Source of the DNA: Acidovorax sp.
GTDB lineage: Bacteria; Pseudomonadota; Gammaproteobacteria; Burkholderiales; Burkholderiaceae_C
DNA length: 64,000 nt
NCBI GenBank assembly: GCA_031277855.1
Contig: JAITLO010000034.1
Span: 124,001 to 188,000 of the forward strand
Reading direction: 5' to 3'
Shown here: piece after piece, positions 8,395 to 16,654 of the stretch
Layout: each line of letters starts with the position of its first letter
How positions within the stretch are numbered: position 1 is the stretch's first letter
The notes under the pieces: generated by a model
The model's input: the letters and a program-made list of their open reading frames with translations, nothing else
Told to the model about the DNA's origin: nothing
The model's database searches: none
Position numbers and translations under genes: made by a program

Positions 8395-10010
8395 ACGCGT
8401 CCACTGCTGTCCGTTGGAATCTGGCGGATATCCTCGATGGCGTCGCATCCCGCGTGCCTGCGGGCCGCCCCGCCATCATCCAGGGCGACAAGGTCTTGTC
8501 CTGGGGTGAGCTCGACGCTCGAAGCAACCGACTTGCGCGTGCCTTTCTCGCAGCGGGGCATGGGGTGGGAGAGCGCGTCGGTTTTCTCTCGCGCAACCAT
8601 CCGGGCTACATCGAAGGCTTTGTTGCCAGCCTCAAGTCGCGTTTGCTTCCTGTCAATCTCAACTACCGGTACACGGTGGACGAGGTCGCCAGTGTTCTCC
8701 AGGACGCAGGGGCAACGGCCTTGTTGTACCAGCAGGAGTTTGCGCCCATGGTCGCCGCTCTGGCCAAGCAGATGCCAATGTTGCGCTCGCGTATCTGCCT
8801 GGATGCAGAGGGCAGCAGCGAGGCCAGCGCCAGTTTCCAGTCCTGGGCCGCAGAAGGCGATGCCAGTCCCTTGGACATAGAACGGGATGGGCAAGATCCG
8901 CTGCTGCTTTATACCGGTGGCACCACGGGCAGGCCCAAGGGCGTTGTCTGGCCCGGCCATTGTTACCGTGCCTGTCAGTTGGAGTCGCCCCTGGTGCGCC
9001 AGCGTGCTTCCAATCTGCAGGAGCATCTGGAGCTGGTCGCAGGCAATGCCACGCCGGGCCGTGTATTGCCGGCGTGCCCGCTCATGCATGGTGCGGGAAT
9101 CAGCAGCACCTTGGCCGAGCTGCTCAACGGGGGAACAGTCCTGCTGCTGAGCCAACACAGCTTTGATCCACACGAGCTTTGGCAACTGGCGCAGCGCGAA
9201 CAGGCAAGTCGTGTGCTGATCGTGGGCGATGTGTTCGCGCGCCCCATGCTGGCGGCACTGGATGAGCAGCCCGGACGCTATGCGCTTGGTGCGCTTAAGG
9301 TCATCAGCTCGGCGGGACTGATGTGGAGCACAGAGGTCAAGGCAGGGCTGTTGCGGCATCTGCCGACCGTGGTGCTGGCGGATATTTACGGAGCCTCGGA
9401 GGCCGCAGGCCTGGGCTATGCGCTGGCGACCAAGGAGAAAATTTTGCCCACAGGCCACTTTGAGCCTGGCCCGCAGACCGTCATGGTCGGTGATGACGGA
9501 CATATCGTACCCGCAGGCCAGGAGGGCGAAGGCTGGCTTGCGCGCAGCGGGCCCCTGCCCGAGGGATATTGGGGCGATCCCGAGAAGACGGCCGCAGTAT
9601 TTCGTCACATCGATGGCGTGCGCTATGCCGTGCCGGGTGACAGGGTGCGGCGCTATCGGGACGGCTCCATGCAGTTGCTGGGGCGTGGCAGCCTGGTTGT
9701 CAACTCGGGTGGCGAGAAAATCTATGTGGAAGAGGTGGAGGAGGCGCTGAAACGGCTGCCGGGCGTGGAGGATGCGCTGGTGGTCGGTGTGCCCGACCTG
9801 CGCTGGGGCAGTGCCGTTGCCGCGCTTGTGCGCATCCGTGGTGCCGAGGTCGACATCGCTGCACTGCGTGCGGGCCTGGCGGACCACCTGGCGGGTTACA
9901 AGATTCCCAAGCATTTTTGGGCGATGGAACGGTTGCCGCGCACCGAAAGCGGCAAGGGTGATTACGGTGCAGCGCGGGCCATGGCGCAAAAGCTACTGGA
10001 GCACATATGA
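8391..10010 (+). CDS. AMP-forming acyl-CoA ligase (FadD family)
   Basis: Activates a carboxylic acid to its CoA thioester with ATP. 539 residues. The P-loop-like motif LLYTGGTTGRPKGV (about 165-178), the acidic DIYGASEAAGLG (A5, about 326-337), the GDRVRRY region (A7/A8 border) and SGGEKIYVEEVEEAL (A8) are all recognisable. The late Lys motif reads RTESGKGDYGAAR, so K is present although the PRTxxGK context is relaxed. The start overlaps the preceding stop by four bases. It most resembles FadD3/FadD19-type ligases for ring-derived acids. A second, NDP-forming ligase is encoded at 13091-15193. Confidence 0.87.
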   Translation: MNASTAVRWNLADILDGVASRVPAGRPAIIQGDKVLSWGELDARSNRLARAFLAAGHGVGERVGFLSRNHPGYIEGFVASLKSRLLPVNLNYRYTVDEVASVLQDAGATALLYQQEFAPMVAALAKQMPMLRSRICLDAEGSSEASASFQSWAAEGDASPLDIERDGQDPLLLYTGGTTGRPKGVVWPGHCYRACQLESPLVRQRASNLQEHLELVAGNATPGRVLPACPLMHGAGISSTLAELLNGGTVLLLSQHSFDPHELWQLAQREQASRVLIVGDVFARPMLAALDEQPGRYALGALKVISSAGLMWSTEVKAGLLRHLPTVVLADIYGASEAAGLGYALATKEKILPTGHFEPGPQTVMVGDDGHIVPAGQEGEGWLARSGPLPEGYWGDPEKTAAVFRHIDGVRYAVPGDRVRRYRDGSMQLLGRGSLVVNSGGEKIYVEEVEEALKRLPGVEDALVVGVPDLRWGSAVAALVRIRGAEVDIAALRAGLADHLAGYKIPKHFWAMERLPRTESGKGDYGAARAMAQKLLEHI

Positions 10011-10107
10011 AATGTAGGCCGTGCGGGTCCAGCGCGCGTCATATCTGTATGGGCCAGGACGCTGTGGTCGAGAGAGGGGGTCTTCTTTCTTCACATCAGG
10101 AGCATGG

Positions 10108-10875
10108 ATGCAATATCTAAAGCTGAGCGTTGAGAATTTTGTCGCCGTGGTCACCATGGATGCCCCGCCCGTGAATGCAGTGTCTGCGGGCTTTATGGAG
10201 GAGATGGTTGCGGTCTTCGACAAGATCAGCGACCTCGACGATGCGCGTGTGGTGGTGCTCACCGGGGCCGGCAAGATTTTTTGTGCGGGCGCCGACATCA
10301 AAAATCGTGCCGGCAAGGTTTTTGAGCCCGGCGAGCGCTGGGCACATTCACGTCGCGCGCGTGAGCTCGGCTATTCCATCATGGAGTGCAAAAAACCGGT
10401 GATTGCAGCCATCAACGGCCCCGCGTTGGGTGCGGGGCTGGGAATTGCCGTGTGCTGCGATATTTTGCTGTGCTCGGAGAATGCGTCCCTGGGACTGCCC
10501 GAGGTGGATGTGGGGCTGATGGGCGGGGGGCGCCACGCCATGCGTGTTTGCGGCCATTCGCTGACGCGCCGCATGATGCTGACGGGCGACCGTATTGCAG
10601 GCCCTGAGCTGTATCGCCGTGGCATTGTGGAGGCCTGTGTCCCGTTGGAAGAGCTGATGCCCGCGGCCATGGCCATGGCCGCCCGCATCGCCTCCAAGAG
10701 CCCGATTGCCAGCCGCACGGCCAAGCACTGCGCGGCGACCATTGAAAACATGACACTGCGTGACGGCTATCGCTTTGAGCAGAACATGACGGCCGAGTTA
10801 GGCCAGACCGAAGACTCGCGCGAGGCCATGCGTGCCTTTGTCGAAAAGCGTGTGCCGGTGTTTGTGGGGCGATGA
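10108..10875 (+). CDS. Enoyl-CoA hydratase/isomerase (crotonase) family protein
   Basis: 255 residues with the crotonase core: an oxyanion-hole segment CAGADIKNR (about 55-63) and GPALGAGLGIAVCCDILL (about 107-124). The first catalytic Glu position is kept in LGLPEVDVGLMGG. The helix holding the second Glu of rat hydratase (LAMEMVLTG) reads LTRRMMLTG here, so that Glu is Arg. The enzyme may therefore isomerise, hydrolyse or cleave a ring rather than hydrate. Start at ATG 10108 with AGGAG five bases upstream; 97 bp after the ligase and probably the last gene of this operon. Confidence 0.82.
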   Translation: MQYLKLSVENFVAVVTMDAPPVNAVSAGFMEEMVAVFDKISDLDDARVVVLTGAGKIFCAGADIKNRAGKVFEPGERWAHSRRARELGYSIMECKKPVIAAINGPALGAGLGIAVCCDILLCSENASLGLPEVDVGLMGGGRHAMRVCGHSLTRRMMLTGDRIAGPELYRRGIVEACVPLEELMPAAMAMAARIASKSPIASRTAKHCAATIENMTLRDGYRFEQNMTAELGQTEDSREAMRAFVEKRVPVFVGR

Positions 10876-10929
10876 ACCCCAGGCGCTCTAACCTCGCATG
10901 CCATATGCACAGACATGCATAGAGATCGT

Positions 10930-10939
10930 AAACACGTTC
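10930..10939 (-). repeat. Post-stop 10-mer GAACGTGTTT, copy 1
   Basis: Starts on the base immediately after the TGA of the SMP-30 gene (minus strand). Near-identical copies follow the stops of fumC (28706-28715) and the 51832-52383 ATPase gene (51822-51831). See findings. Confidence 0.55.
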
Positions 10940-11824
10940 TCAGGCCAGGGCTTCGTCGTTGAATGGGACTTCGGCCAGGCCGCGCACTCCCAGGCCGTGC
11001 AGGGCAATCAGGGCGCCAGCATGGGGGTGGCTGCTTTGCAGCAGGTGGCCGCTGTTGCTGATGCTGGTGATGTAGAGCACGTCCAACTCTGGCCCGCCAA
11101 AACAGGGGCAGCTGGGGTAGGGCGTGGGCACTTCGACCAGATGCAGCAGTGCGCCATCGGGGCTGAAGCAGCCCAGCTGTCCCGCTTGCACGAGTGCGAC
11201 CCAGAGCCTGCCTTCGGCATCCACTGTCATGCCATCGGGCGCCGAGCCGTATGCTCTGGTGTGAAACAGCGTGCGGCGCGGGCCCACGTCACCCGTGAGG
11301 GGGTTGTAGTCGGCGACGCTCACCGCATGGCTCAAGCTGTCGGCGTGGTACAGGCTGTGGCCGTCAGGACTGAAGCAGGTGGCATTGGCGAGTGCAATGC
11401 CACCGAAAAGCCGGCTGGACTGGCCGTCATGCTCCAGCCGGTAATAGGCCGCATCTGTGTCATGGCGACCCAAGACCATGGAGCCAGAGACAAAGCGGCC
11501 CTGTCGGTCTGTGCGGCCATCGTTCATCCGCATCGCAGGGGCTGGGTGCACCACTTCGGCCAATTGGCGGGTTGCGCCGCTGGCCAGATCCAGCAGATGG
11601 AAACCGTCTTCGAGGGCGAGTACCAGCCGCCCTCGCCGGGTCAGCGCGATGGCGCCCACATCGCTGGGCGTGGGCCATGCGCGATAGTGGCTGCCCTGTA
11701 GACGCTGTACCAGGCGGGCCTTGGCATCTATCCAGTACAGCGCTTGTTCGCGCACATCCCACAGCGGGCATTCGCCCAGGCGGTCGCGCCGGGTGCCGAG
11801 GATTTCGGAATGAAGTGCTGTCAT
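10940..11824 (-). CDS. SMP-30/gluconolactonase-family lactone hydrolase
   Basis: A predicted six-bladed beta-propeller of 294 residues that hydrolyses lactones with one divalent metal. Likely metal ligands: Glu in GECPLWD (about 18), Asn in LANATCFSPDG and Asp in SAPDGMTVDAEG. Start taken at the second ATG (11824), whose ATGA overlaps the stop of the OYE gene and implies translational coupling; the first ATG is at 11830. In this cluster it is the natural partner of the Baeyer-Villiger monooxygenase, opening the lactone that enzyme would form. That pairing is inference. Confidence 0.85.
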   Translation of the reverse strand: MTALHSEILGTRRDRLGECPLWDVREQALYWIDAKARLVQRLQGSHYRAWPTPSDVGAIALTRRGRLVLALEDGFHLLDLASGATRQLAEVVHPAPAMRMNDGRTDRQGRFVSGSMVLGRHDTDAAYYRLEHDGQSSRLFGGIALANATCFSPDGHSLYHADSLSHAVSVADYNPLTGDVGPRRTLFHTRAYGSAPDGMTVDAEGRLWVALVQAGQLGCFSPDGALLHLVEVPTPYPSCPCFGGPELDVLYITSISNSGHLLQSSHPHAGALIALHGLGVRGLAEVPFNDEALA

Positions 11825-12981
11825 GTGCATGTCCGGTTTGCGGCGCTACAGCGGTTGCGCAGTGCATCGGCCGCCGCTGCACGGCGGACCAGGAACATGC
11901 GGTACTGCTGTGGCCAAGTGGCATAGTTGTGGTTCACACCCAGAGCCACTTCTGCATGTACAGGCCAATTGGGGTTGTACAAGGCCTCGCGACCCACTGC
12001 GATCAGGTCGGCTTGCTGCGCCTGGAGATGGTTTTCCGCAGCCTGGGGAGTGATGATCAGGCCTACGGCCATGACCTGAAGTCCGCTGGCCTCTCGCAGC
12101 AATTTGGCAGTTTCGGCGCGAAAGCGCAGGCTGTTGGAAACCGATTTTCCTTGCGTGGGATGACTGGAAATACCACCTCCCGAGGAGCAGTCGACCACAT
12201 CCACGCCGCGTGCTTTAAGCTTGCACAGCAGCTCGACCATCTCCTCCAATTCCAGGCCACCATCGACCACATCAGCCAGAGATACGCGCCAAAAAAGGGG
12301 GCGATCCTCGGGCCATTCACGGCGTACGGCTTCTGCGACTTCAAGGGCAAAGCGCATGCGGTCTTGCCCAAAGCGATCCTGGCGCTGATTGGTCACGGGA
12401 GAGAGAAACTGGTGGATGAGATAGCCATGGGCGCCATGTACCTCCAAAGCGGAAAAACCGGCCTCGCGCGCTCTGCGCGCGGATTCGCCCCAGGCATGGA
12501 TCAAGGATTCGACCTCGATGGTCTCCAGCGCCTGCGGCGTGGGCCACCCCGGACCTACAGGAAGGGCACTGGGGGCCACTGAGGTCCAGGGCGGCTCACC
12601 TTGCTCGGCATCCACCTGTGTCAGTGGCCCACCATGGCCTACCCACCACTTCTGCATGCCAGCCTTGCGGCCTGTATGTCCTAGCTGAATGGCAGGCACG
12701 GCGCCTTGCTGCCGCAGTGCCTCTGCGATGCGCGCCAGGGGCTCGATCTGCGCATCACTCCATAGGCCTATGTCACCATGGGTGTTGCGCCCTCGGGCTT
12801 CCACTGCCGTGGATTCAACAAAGACAATGCCCGCGCCCCCCATGGCAAAACGCACAAGATGTGCCAGATGCCACAAAGAGGCCATGCCAGCGATACCGGA
12901 GGATTGCTGCATGGGAGGTATGACCACGCGATTGCGTGCGTGCATGCCGCGTAAGGTGTAAGGGGTGAAGAGCTGTGCCAT
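11821..12981 (-). CDS. NADH:flavin oxidoreductase, Old Yellow Enzyme family (YqjM-like)
   Basis: FMN-dependent TIM-barrel ene-reductase, 386 residues. Typical motifs: PPMQQSS near residue 22, IQLGHTGRKA (about 98-107), EVHGAHGYLIHQFLSP (about 178-193, substrate His and Tyr) and an FMN-phosphate region near VGLIITPQAAEN. Such enzymes reduce the C=C of alpha,beta-unsaturated ketones, or act as 2,4-dienoyl-CoA reductases when fused to an Fe-S/NADH module, which is absent here. Beside an SDR and a BVMO, an enone reductase role (as in carvone catabolism) is plausible. Middle gene of a minus-strand operon. Confidence 0.87.
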   Translation of the reverse strand: MAQLFTPYTLRGMHARNRVVIPPMQQSSGIAGMASLWHLAHLVRFAMGGAGIVFVESTAVEARGRNTHGDIGLWSDAQIEPLARIAEALRQQGAVPAIQLGHTGRKAGMQKWWVGHGGPLTQVDAEQGEPPWTSVAPSALPVGPGWPTPQALETIEVESLIHAWGESARRAREAGFSALEVHGAHGYLIHQFLSPVTNQRQDRFGQDRMRFALEVAEAVRREWPEDRPLFWRVSLADVVDGGLELEEMVELLCKLKARGVDVVDCSSGGGISSHPTQGKSVSNSLRFRAETAKLLREASGLQVMAVGLIITPQAAENHLQAQQADLIAVGREALYNPNWPVHAEVALGVNHNYATWPQQYRMFLVRRAAAADALRNRCSAANRTCT

Positions 12982-13090
12982 GAGGGGGATACGGTGGCGT
13001 ATTGCATCTACACAAAATCGCAGTCTTTCCAGCTGCGGGCGAACACACAGTACAAAGTGACTGTGGTGATGGGGAGGGCAGCAAGGGCCT

Positions 13091-15193
13091 TCAGTGACAG
13101 GAAATCAGTGCATCCACACAGAAACCGCCTTGGGTTTGAACCACAAAGGGATTGATATCAATGCCCTTGAGCTGCTCTGCATGCTGCAGCGCAAACTCCG
13201 ACAACTTGCTCAGTGCCTGGGCAAGGGCATGGAGGTCGTATACGGGGCCACCGCGCCAGCCCTTGAGCAGGGCGCTAGAGCGTACGGCGTTCACCAAGGC
13301 CAGGCCTTGCGCGGGCGTGAGCGGGGCGGTGGCAAAGGCCACGTCCTTGTAAAGCTCTACCGCCGTGCCGCCCAGGCCGAACATCACCATGGGGCCGAAC
13401 ACCGGATCCATGTGTATGCCCAAAATGGTTTCCACGCCGCTGACCATGGGCGCGATCAGCACGCCCTCTATGCGTGCCTGGGGTGCGTGTGCCGCGGCGT
13501 TGCTGCGCAGCTGGTCGTAGGCGGCGGCAACCGCTTGCGCATGGTGCAGGTTGAGAGCCACACCTCCTGCCTCGGTCTTGTGCGCAATATCGGCAGAGAC
13601 GATCTTGGCCACCACGGGGTAGCCCAGAGCCTGAGCGGCCTCCACAGCCTCGCTGGCGCTGGTGCAGATTTTTTCGGGTAGCGTGGGGATGCCGGCGGCA
13701 TGCAGCAAAACTTTGGACTGCACTTCCGTGAGGCTGGGCGCCAGCCCGGCCGCTGCCGGGCAGGCTTGTGTGGTGCTGCTGACGGGGACATGGCCCAGGG
13801 ACATCTCACGGCGCAGGCGGGCCATGCGTGCAGCAGCTGCCACGGCGCGTATGGCACGGGAGGGGTCGGCAAATACGGCGATGCCTGCGGCTTCCAGGCG
13901 TTGCCTCACGGCCGCATCGGCAAGCATCACCACGACCAGGGCTTGCTCGGGCCGTGCGCGGTGCAGGGCAATCAGCCGGTCCTCAGTGGTTTGGAAGCGC
14001 TGGGGCGACAGGCCCATATGGGCCAGGTAGGCCAGCAAGCAGCCATAGGGTGCATCGGGGGGCAGCATGATCTCGATGCTGCGTGCCACGCCGTCCGGTA
14101 CGGCCGTGATCTGCGCCGTGGTGTCGAAGGGGTTGGCCGGCACGGCATAAGGCAGCAGGGCCTGCAGTGCATGGCTGCTGTCGGCGGTGAGTGCAGGCAG
14201 CTGCATGCCAAGCTCGGAGGTATGGTCAGCCATCAGAATGCCTATGCCGCCCGAGCCGCTCATAATGCCCAGGCTCTCGTTGCGGGGCAGCATGCCGAGC
14301 ACCGCGCAGAGATGGGCAATGTCCAGCATCTCTTCCAGCGAGCGCGCACGATGCGCTCCGCATTCGGCGAGCACGGCCTCATACACTGCATCGTTGCCAG
14401 CCAGCAATCCGGTGTGGGTGGCAGCTGCTGCCGCACCAGCGTCGGAGCTGGCGATCTTCATGATGACTACGGGCTTGCCTGCGATCGCGGCTTTGCGCAG
14501 TGCCGCACGCAGGCGTGTGCCGTTTTTGCAGGCTTCAAAGGCGGCGCAGATGACGCGGGTGTCAGGGTCTTGGGCCAGATAGTCTATGCATTCCGCGACA
14601 TCAATGTCGGCCTCGTTGCCCGTGGCGATCACGCGCGAGAAGCCTATGCCGCGTAGCGCGGCCATGCCATAGGTGGCTGAGCCCAAGGCACCGCTTTGCG
14701 TTGCCAGACCCACAATCCCATGTGAGGGGCGCAGACCGTTGAGTGCGGTGGAGAAAGTGGCATAGAAGTTGTGGGAAGGGTTGAGCAGGCCCAGCGTATT
14801 AGGGCCTAGCATGCGCATTCCGGCCTCACGGCACATGGCAGCCAGGCGGGTCTGTAGTTCGGCGCCAGGGGCATCCACTTCAGCAAAACCCGCGCTGAAC
14901 AACTGCACAGCTCTCACGCCTTTGTGTATGCATTCTCGGAGCGCGGTCTCCACCGCCGGGGCGGGTACGGCGATGATGGCGTGTTCCACGGAGCTGGGTA
15001 TGTCGAGAACGCTGGCATAAGCGGGCAGGCCTTGTATCTCGGCGGCACCGCTGTGGTTTACGGGGTACAGATGCCCGGGGAAACCGGCCTCTCGCAGAAA
15101 GCGCAAAGTCCGGCCACCTATGCGTTCGGGGTCGGACGATGCGCCGATCAATGCCACGGAGCCGGGGGTGAAAAACGCGTGCAGAGGATGCAT
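13091..15193 (-). CDS. NDP-forming acyl-CoA synthetase (Acd-type alpha-beta fusion)
   Basis: 700 residues. An N-terminal CoA-binding Rossmann domain (SVALIGASSDPERIGGRT), two succinyl-CoA-ligase-like flavodoxin domains with the phospho-His segment ATHTGLLAG (about 258-266), and a C-terminal ATP-grasp domain (from about residue 475: GYPVVAKIVSADIAHKTEAGGV, MVMFGLGG, INPFVV). It interconverts acyl-CoA with acid plus NTP/NDP. It could activate a hydroxy acid or recover ATP from a CoA ester. Lies 31 bp after the SDR gene in the same operon. GCN5 fusions exist in the family; none is seen here. Confidence 0.87.
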   Translation of the reverse strand: MHPLHAFFTPGSVALIGASSDPERIGGRTLRFLREAGFPGHLYPVNHSGAAEIQGLPAYASVLDIPSSVEHAIIAVPAPAVETALRECIHKGVRAVQLFSAGFAEVDAPGAELQTRLAAMCREAGMRMLGPNTLGLLNPSHNFYATFSTALNGLRPSHGIVGLATQSGALGSATYGMAALRGIGFSRVIATGNEADIDVAECIDYLAQDPDTRVICAAFEACKNGTRLRAALRKAAIAGKPVVIMKIASSDAGAAAAATHTGLLAGNDAVYEAVLAECGAHRARSLEEMLDIAHLCAVLGMLPRNESLGIMSGSGGIGILMADHTSELGMQLPALTADSSHALQALLPYAVPANPFDTTAQITAVPDGVARSIEIMLPPDAPYGCLLAYLAHMGLSPQRFQTTEDRLIALHRARPEQALVVVMLADAAVRQRLEAAGIAVFADPSRAIRAVAAAARMARLRREMSLGHVPVSSTTQACPAAAGLAPSLTEVQSKVLLHAAGIPTLPEKICTSASEAVEAAQALGYPVVAKIVSADIAHKTEAGGVALNLHHAQAVAAAYDQLRSNAAAHAPQARIEGVLIAPMVSGVETILGIHMDPVFGPMVMFGLGGTAVELYKDVAFATAPLTPAQGLALVNAVRSSALLKGWRGGPVYDLHALAQALSKLSEFALQHAEQLKGIDINPFVVQTQGGFCVDALISCH

Positions 15194-15224
15194 GGGTGTA
15201 CCAGGGCCTGGGCGTGCATGGGGC

Positions 15225-15983
15225 TTAAAGCAGGGCGTGGGTGATACCGCCGTCTACCAGGAGCGACTCTCCGGTGATGAAGTCGCTGTCGCTGGAAGCC
15301 AGAAAGCAGGCAGCACGGGCCACGTCGCTGACGTGGCCCAGCCGGCCCAGAGGGGTGCGCGCCATGCGTTTGGTCTCCAGCTCAGGGCTGATGTGCTTGC
15401 GCACACCTTCCGTAGTCACAGTGCCGGGACAGATTGCGTTGACGCGAATGTTGTGCGGCCCCAGATCTACCGCAGCCGAGCGCGTCAGGCCCAGCACTCC
15501 GGCTTTGACGCCGCAATACACCATGCCCGAGGGAATGCCCAGAAAACTCGCTGCGGAGGCAATATTGATGATGGAGCCACCTCCCGAGCGCACCATGGCG
15601 GCGGCGCCGACCTGTATGCCCCATACCACCGAGTGCAAGCCGGTGGCGGTCATGCGGTTCAGCGTTTCTGCCGTGACCGTTTCCAGGCTGCCGTAGCGCG
15701 CCCATATGGCGTTGTTCACCAGGATGTCGAAGCGGCCGAAGTGCTGCTCCAGGTCATGCACCGCATGTTCAAAAGTGCTGCGTTGGGCCACGTCGCCAGC
15801 GTAGGCCAGGGCTTGCATGCCTTGTGCGCGCAGTGCCTGTGCGGCCTGTTCTGCGCGATCGCCCTGGATGTCCAGCACACCTACACAAGCGCCTTCGCTG
15901 GCGAAATGCTCGCAGATGGCGCGTCCAATGCCTTGTGCGCCACCTGTAACGAGAGCGATTCTTCCCTTCAGACGATCTGGCAT
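15225..15983 (-). CDS. Short-chain dehydrogenase/reductase
   Basis: NAD(P)-dependent oxidoreductase, 252 residues, classical SDR. TGGAQGIG cofactor motif (about 14-21), Asp in VLDIQ suggesting NAD preference, NN in LVNNAIWA, catalytic Ser in INIASAAS, YCGVK (Tyr/Lys) and PGTVTTEG. GGAGGA upstream of ATG 15983 supports the start. It heads the minus-strand operon directly behind the palindromic operator at 16011. A secondary alcohol to ketone step feeding the OYE and BVMO is the likely role, but the substrate is unknown. Confidence 0.88.
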   Translation of the reverse strand: MPDRLKGRIALVTGGAQGIGRAICEHFASEGACVGVLDIQGDRAEQAAQALRAQGMQALAYAGDVAQRSTFEHAVHDLEQHFGRFDILVNNAIWARYGSLETVTAETLNRMTATGLHSVVWGIQVGAAAMVRSGGGSIINIASAASFLGIPSGMVYCGVKAGVLGLTRSAAVDLGPHNIRVNAICPGTVTTEGVRKHISPELETKRMARTPLGRLGHVSDVARAACFLASSDSDFITGESLLVDGGITHALL

Positions 15984-16010
15984 GGAGCAGTCCTCCGTAG
16001 TTCAAATAAT

Positions 16011-16030
16011 CTTACCTGTCGATCGGTAAG
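16011..16030. promoter_or_regulatory. TetR-type palindromic operator between the SDR and SnoaL-like genes
   Basis: CTTACCTGTCGATCGGTAAG has 6-bp perfect arms (CTTACC/GGTAAG) and shares CCGRYCGRCARGTAA with sites at 5920 and 18387. It lies 27 bp from the SDR start and 33 bp from the SnoaL-like start. For the rightward promoter it occupies the spacer between TTACCT and TATAGT (16035-16040), so binding would block both directions. Confidence 0.6.
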
Positions 16031-16063
16031 TTGATATAGTGGCAAATCCTAGGAGGCATCTCT

Positions 16064-16609
16064 ATGCAGCATCAGGATCTGGGCCGGCAACTCGAGGAAC
16101 TGATGGATCGCGAGGCGATCCGTGAATGCATGCATCGCTATTGCAGAGGTATAGATCGCCAGGACGAGGCTGCCTTGCGCAGTGCCTACTGGCCCGATGC
16201 CGTTGACTGTCATGGACCCTATCGCGGCAGCGCCACAGGCTTTATCGACTGGGCCTTGAAAAAACTCGCTGCGGACGGCGAGCGCTCCATCCACAACATC
16301 ACCAATATGTCGATTACGTTGGCGGGCGCGCAGGCCGGCGTGGAAACCTATTTCCTGGCATTGCAGCGCGATCGCGATGCACAAGGGGTGGCGCGTGAAA
16401 TTTTTCTGGCGGGCCGCTATGTGGACTGTTTCGAAAAGCGAGGCGGTGAGTGGCGCATAGCGAAGCGCACCGTTGTTTATGACTGGCTGCATCATCTGGA
16501 TGCACCTAGCATGAGCGAAGCAGAGCTTTTCGGCCCGATGCGCCAACCGCGAGGAGGCTTGTGCAACAGTGATCCGATCTACACCCTGCTGCAATCACTG
16601 GGGGGCTGA
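16064..16609 (+). CDS. SnoaL/NTF2-like protein, possible dehydratase
   Basis: A 181-residue alpha+beta cone protein starting with the familiar DREAIRECMHRYCRGIDRQDE helix, followed by a conserved SIHNITNMSI strand whose His is a candidate acid/base. The family includes polyketide cyclases, scytalone dehydratase, LinA and bile-acid 7-alpha-dehydratase, so a dehydratase or cyclase is possible. AGGAGG eight bases upstream fixes ATG 16064. It is monocistronic, faces the BVMO gene and shares the presumed operator with the SDR operon. Confidence 0.75.
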   Translation: MQHQDLGRQLEELMDREAIRECMHRYCRGIDRQDEAALRSAYWPDAVDCHGPYRGSATGFIDWALKKLAADGERSIHNITNMSITLAGAQAGVETYFLALQRDRDAQGVAREIFLAGRYVDCFEKRGGEWRIAKRTVVYDWLHHLDAPSMSEAELFGPMRQPRGGLCNSDPIYTLLQSLGG

Positions 16610-16654
16610 GAACTATCGGCACGCGTAGCCCAGCGTTGGGGCACGCGGGGATGC

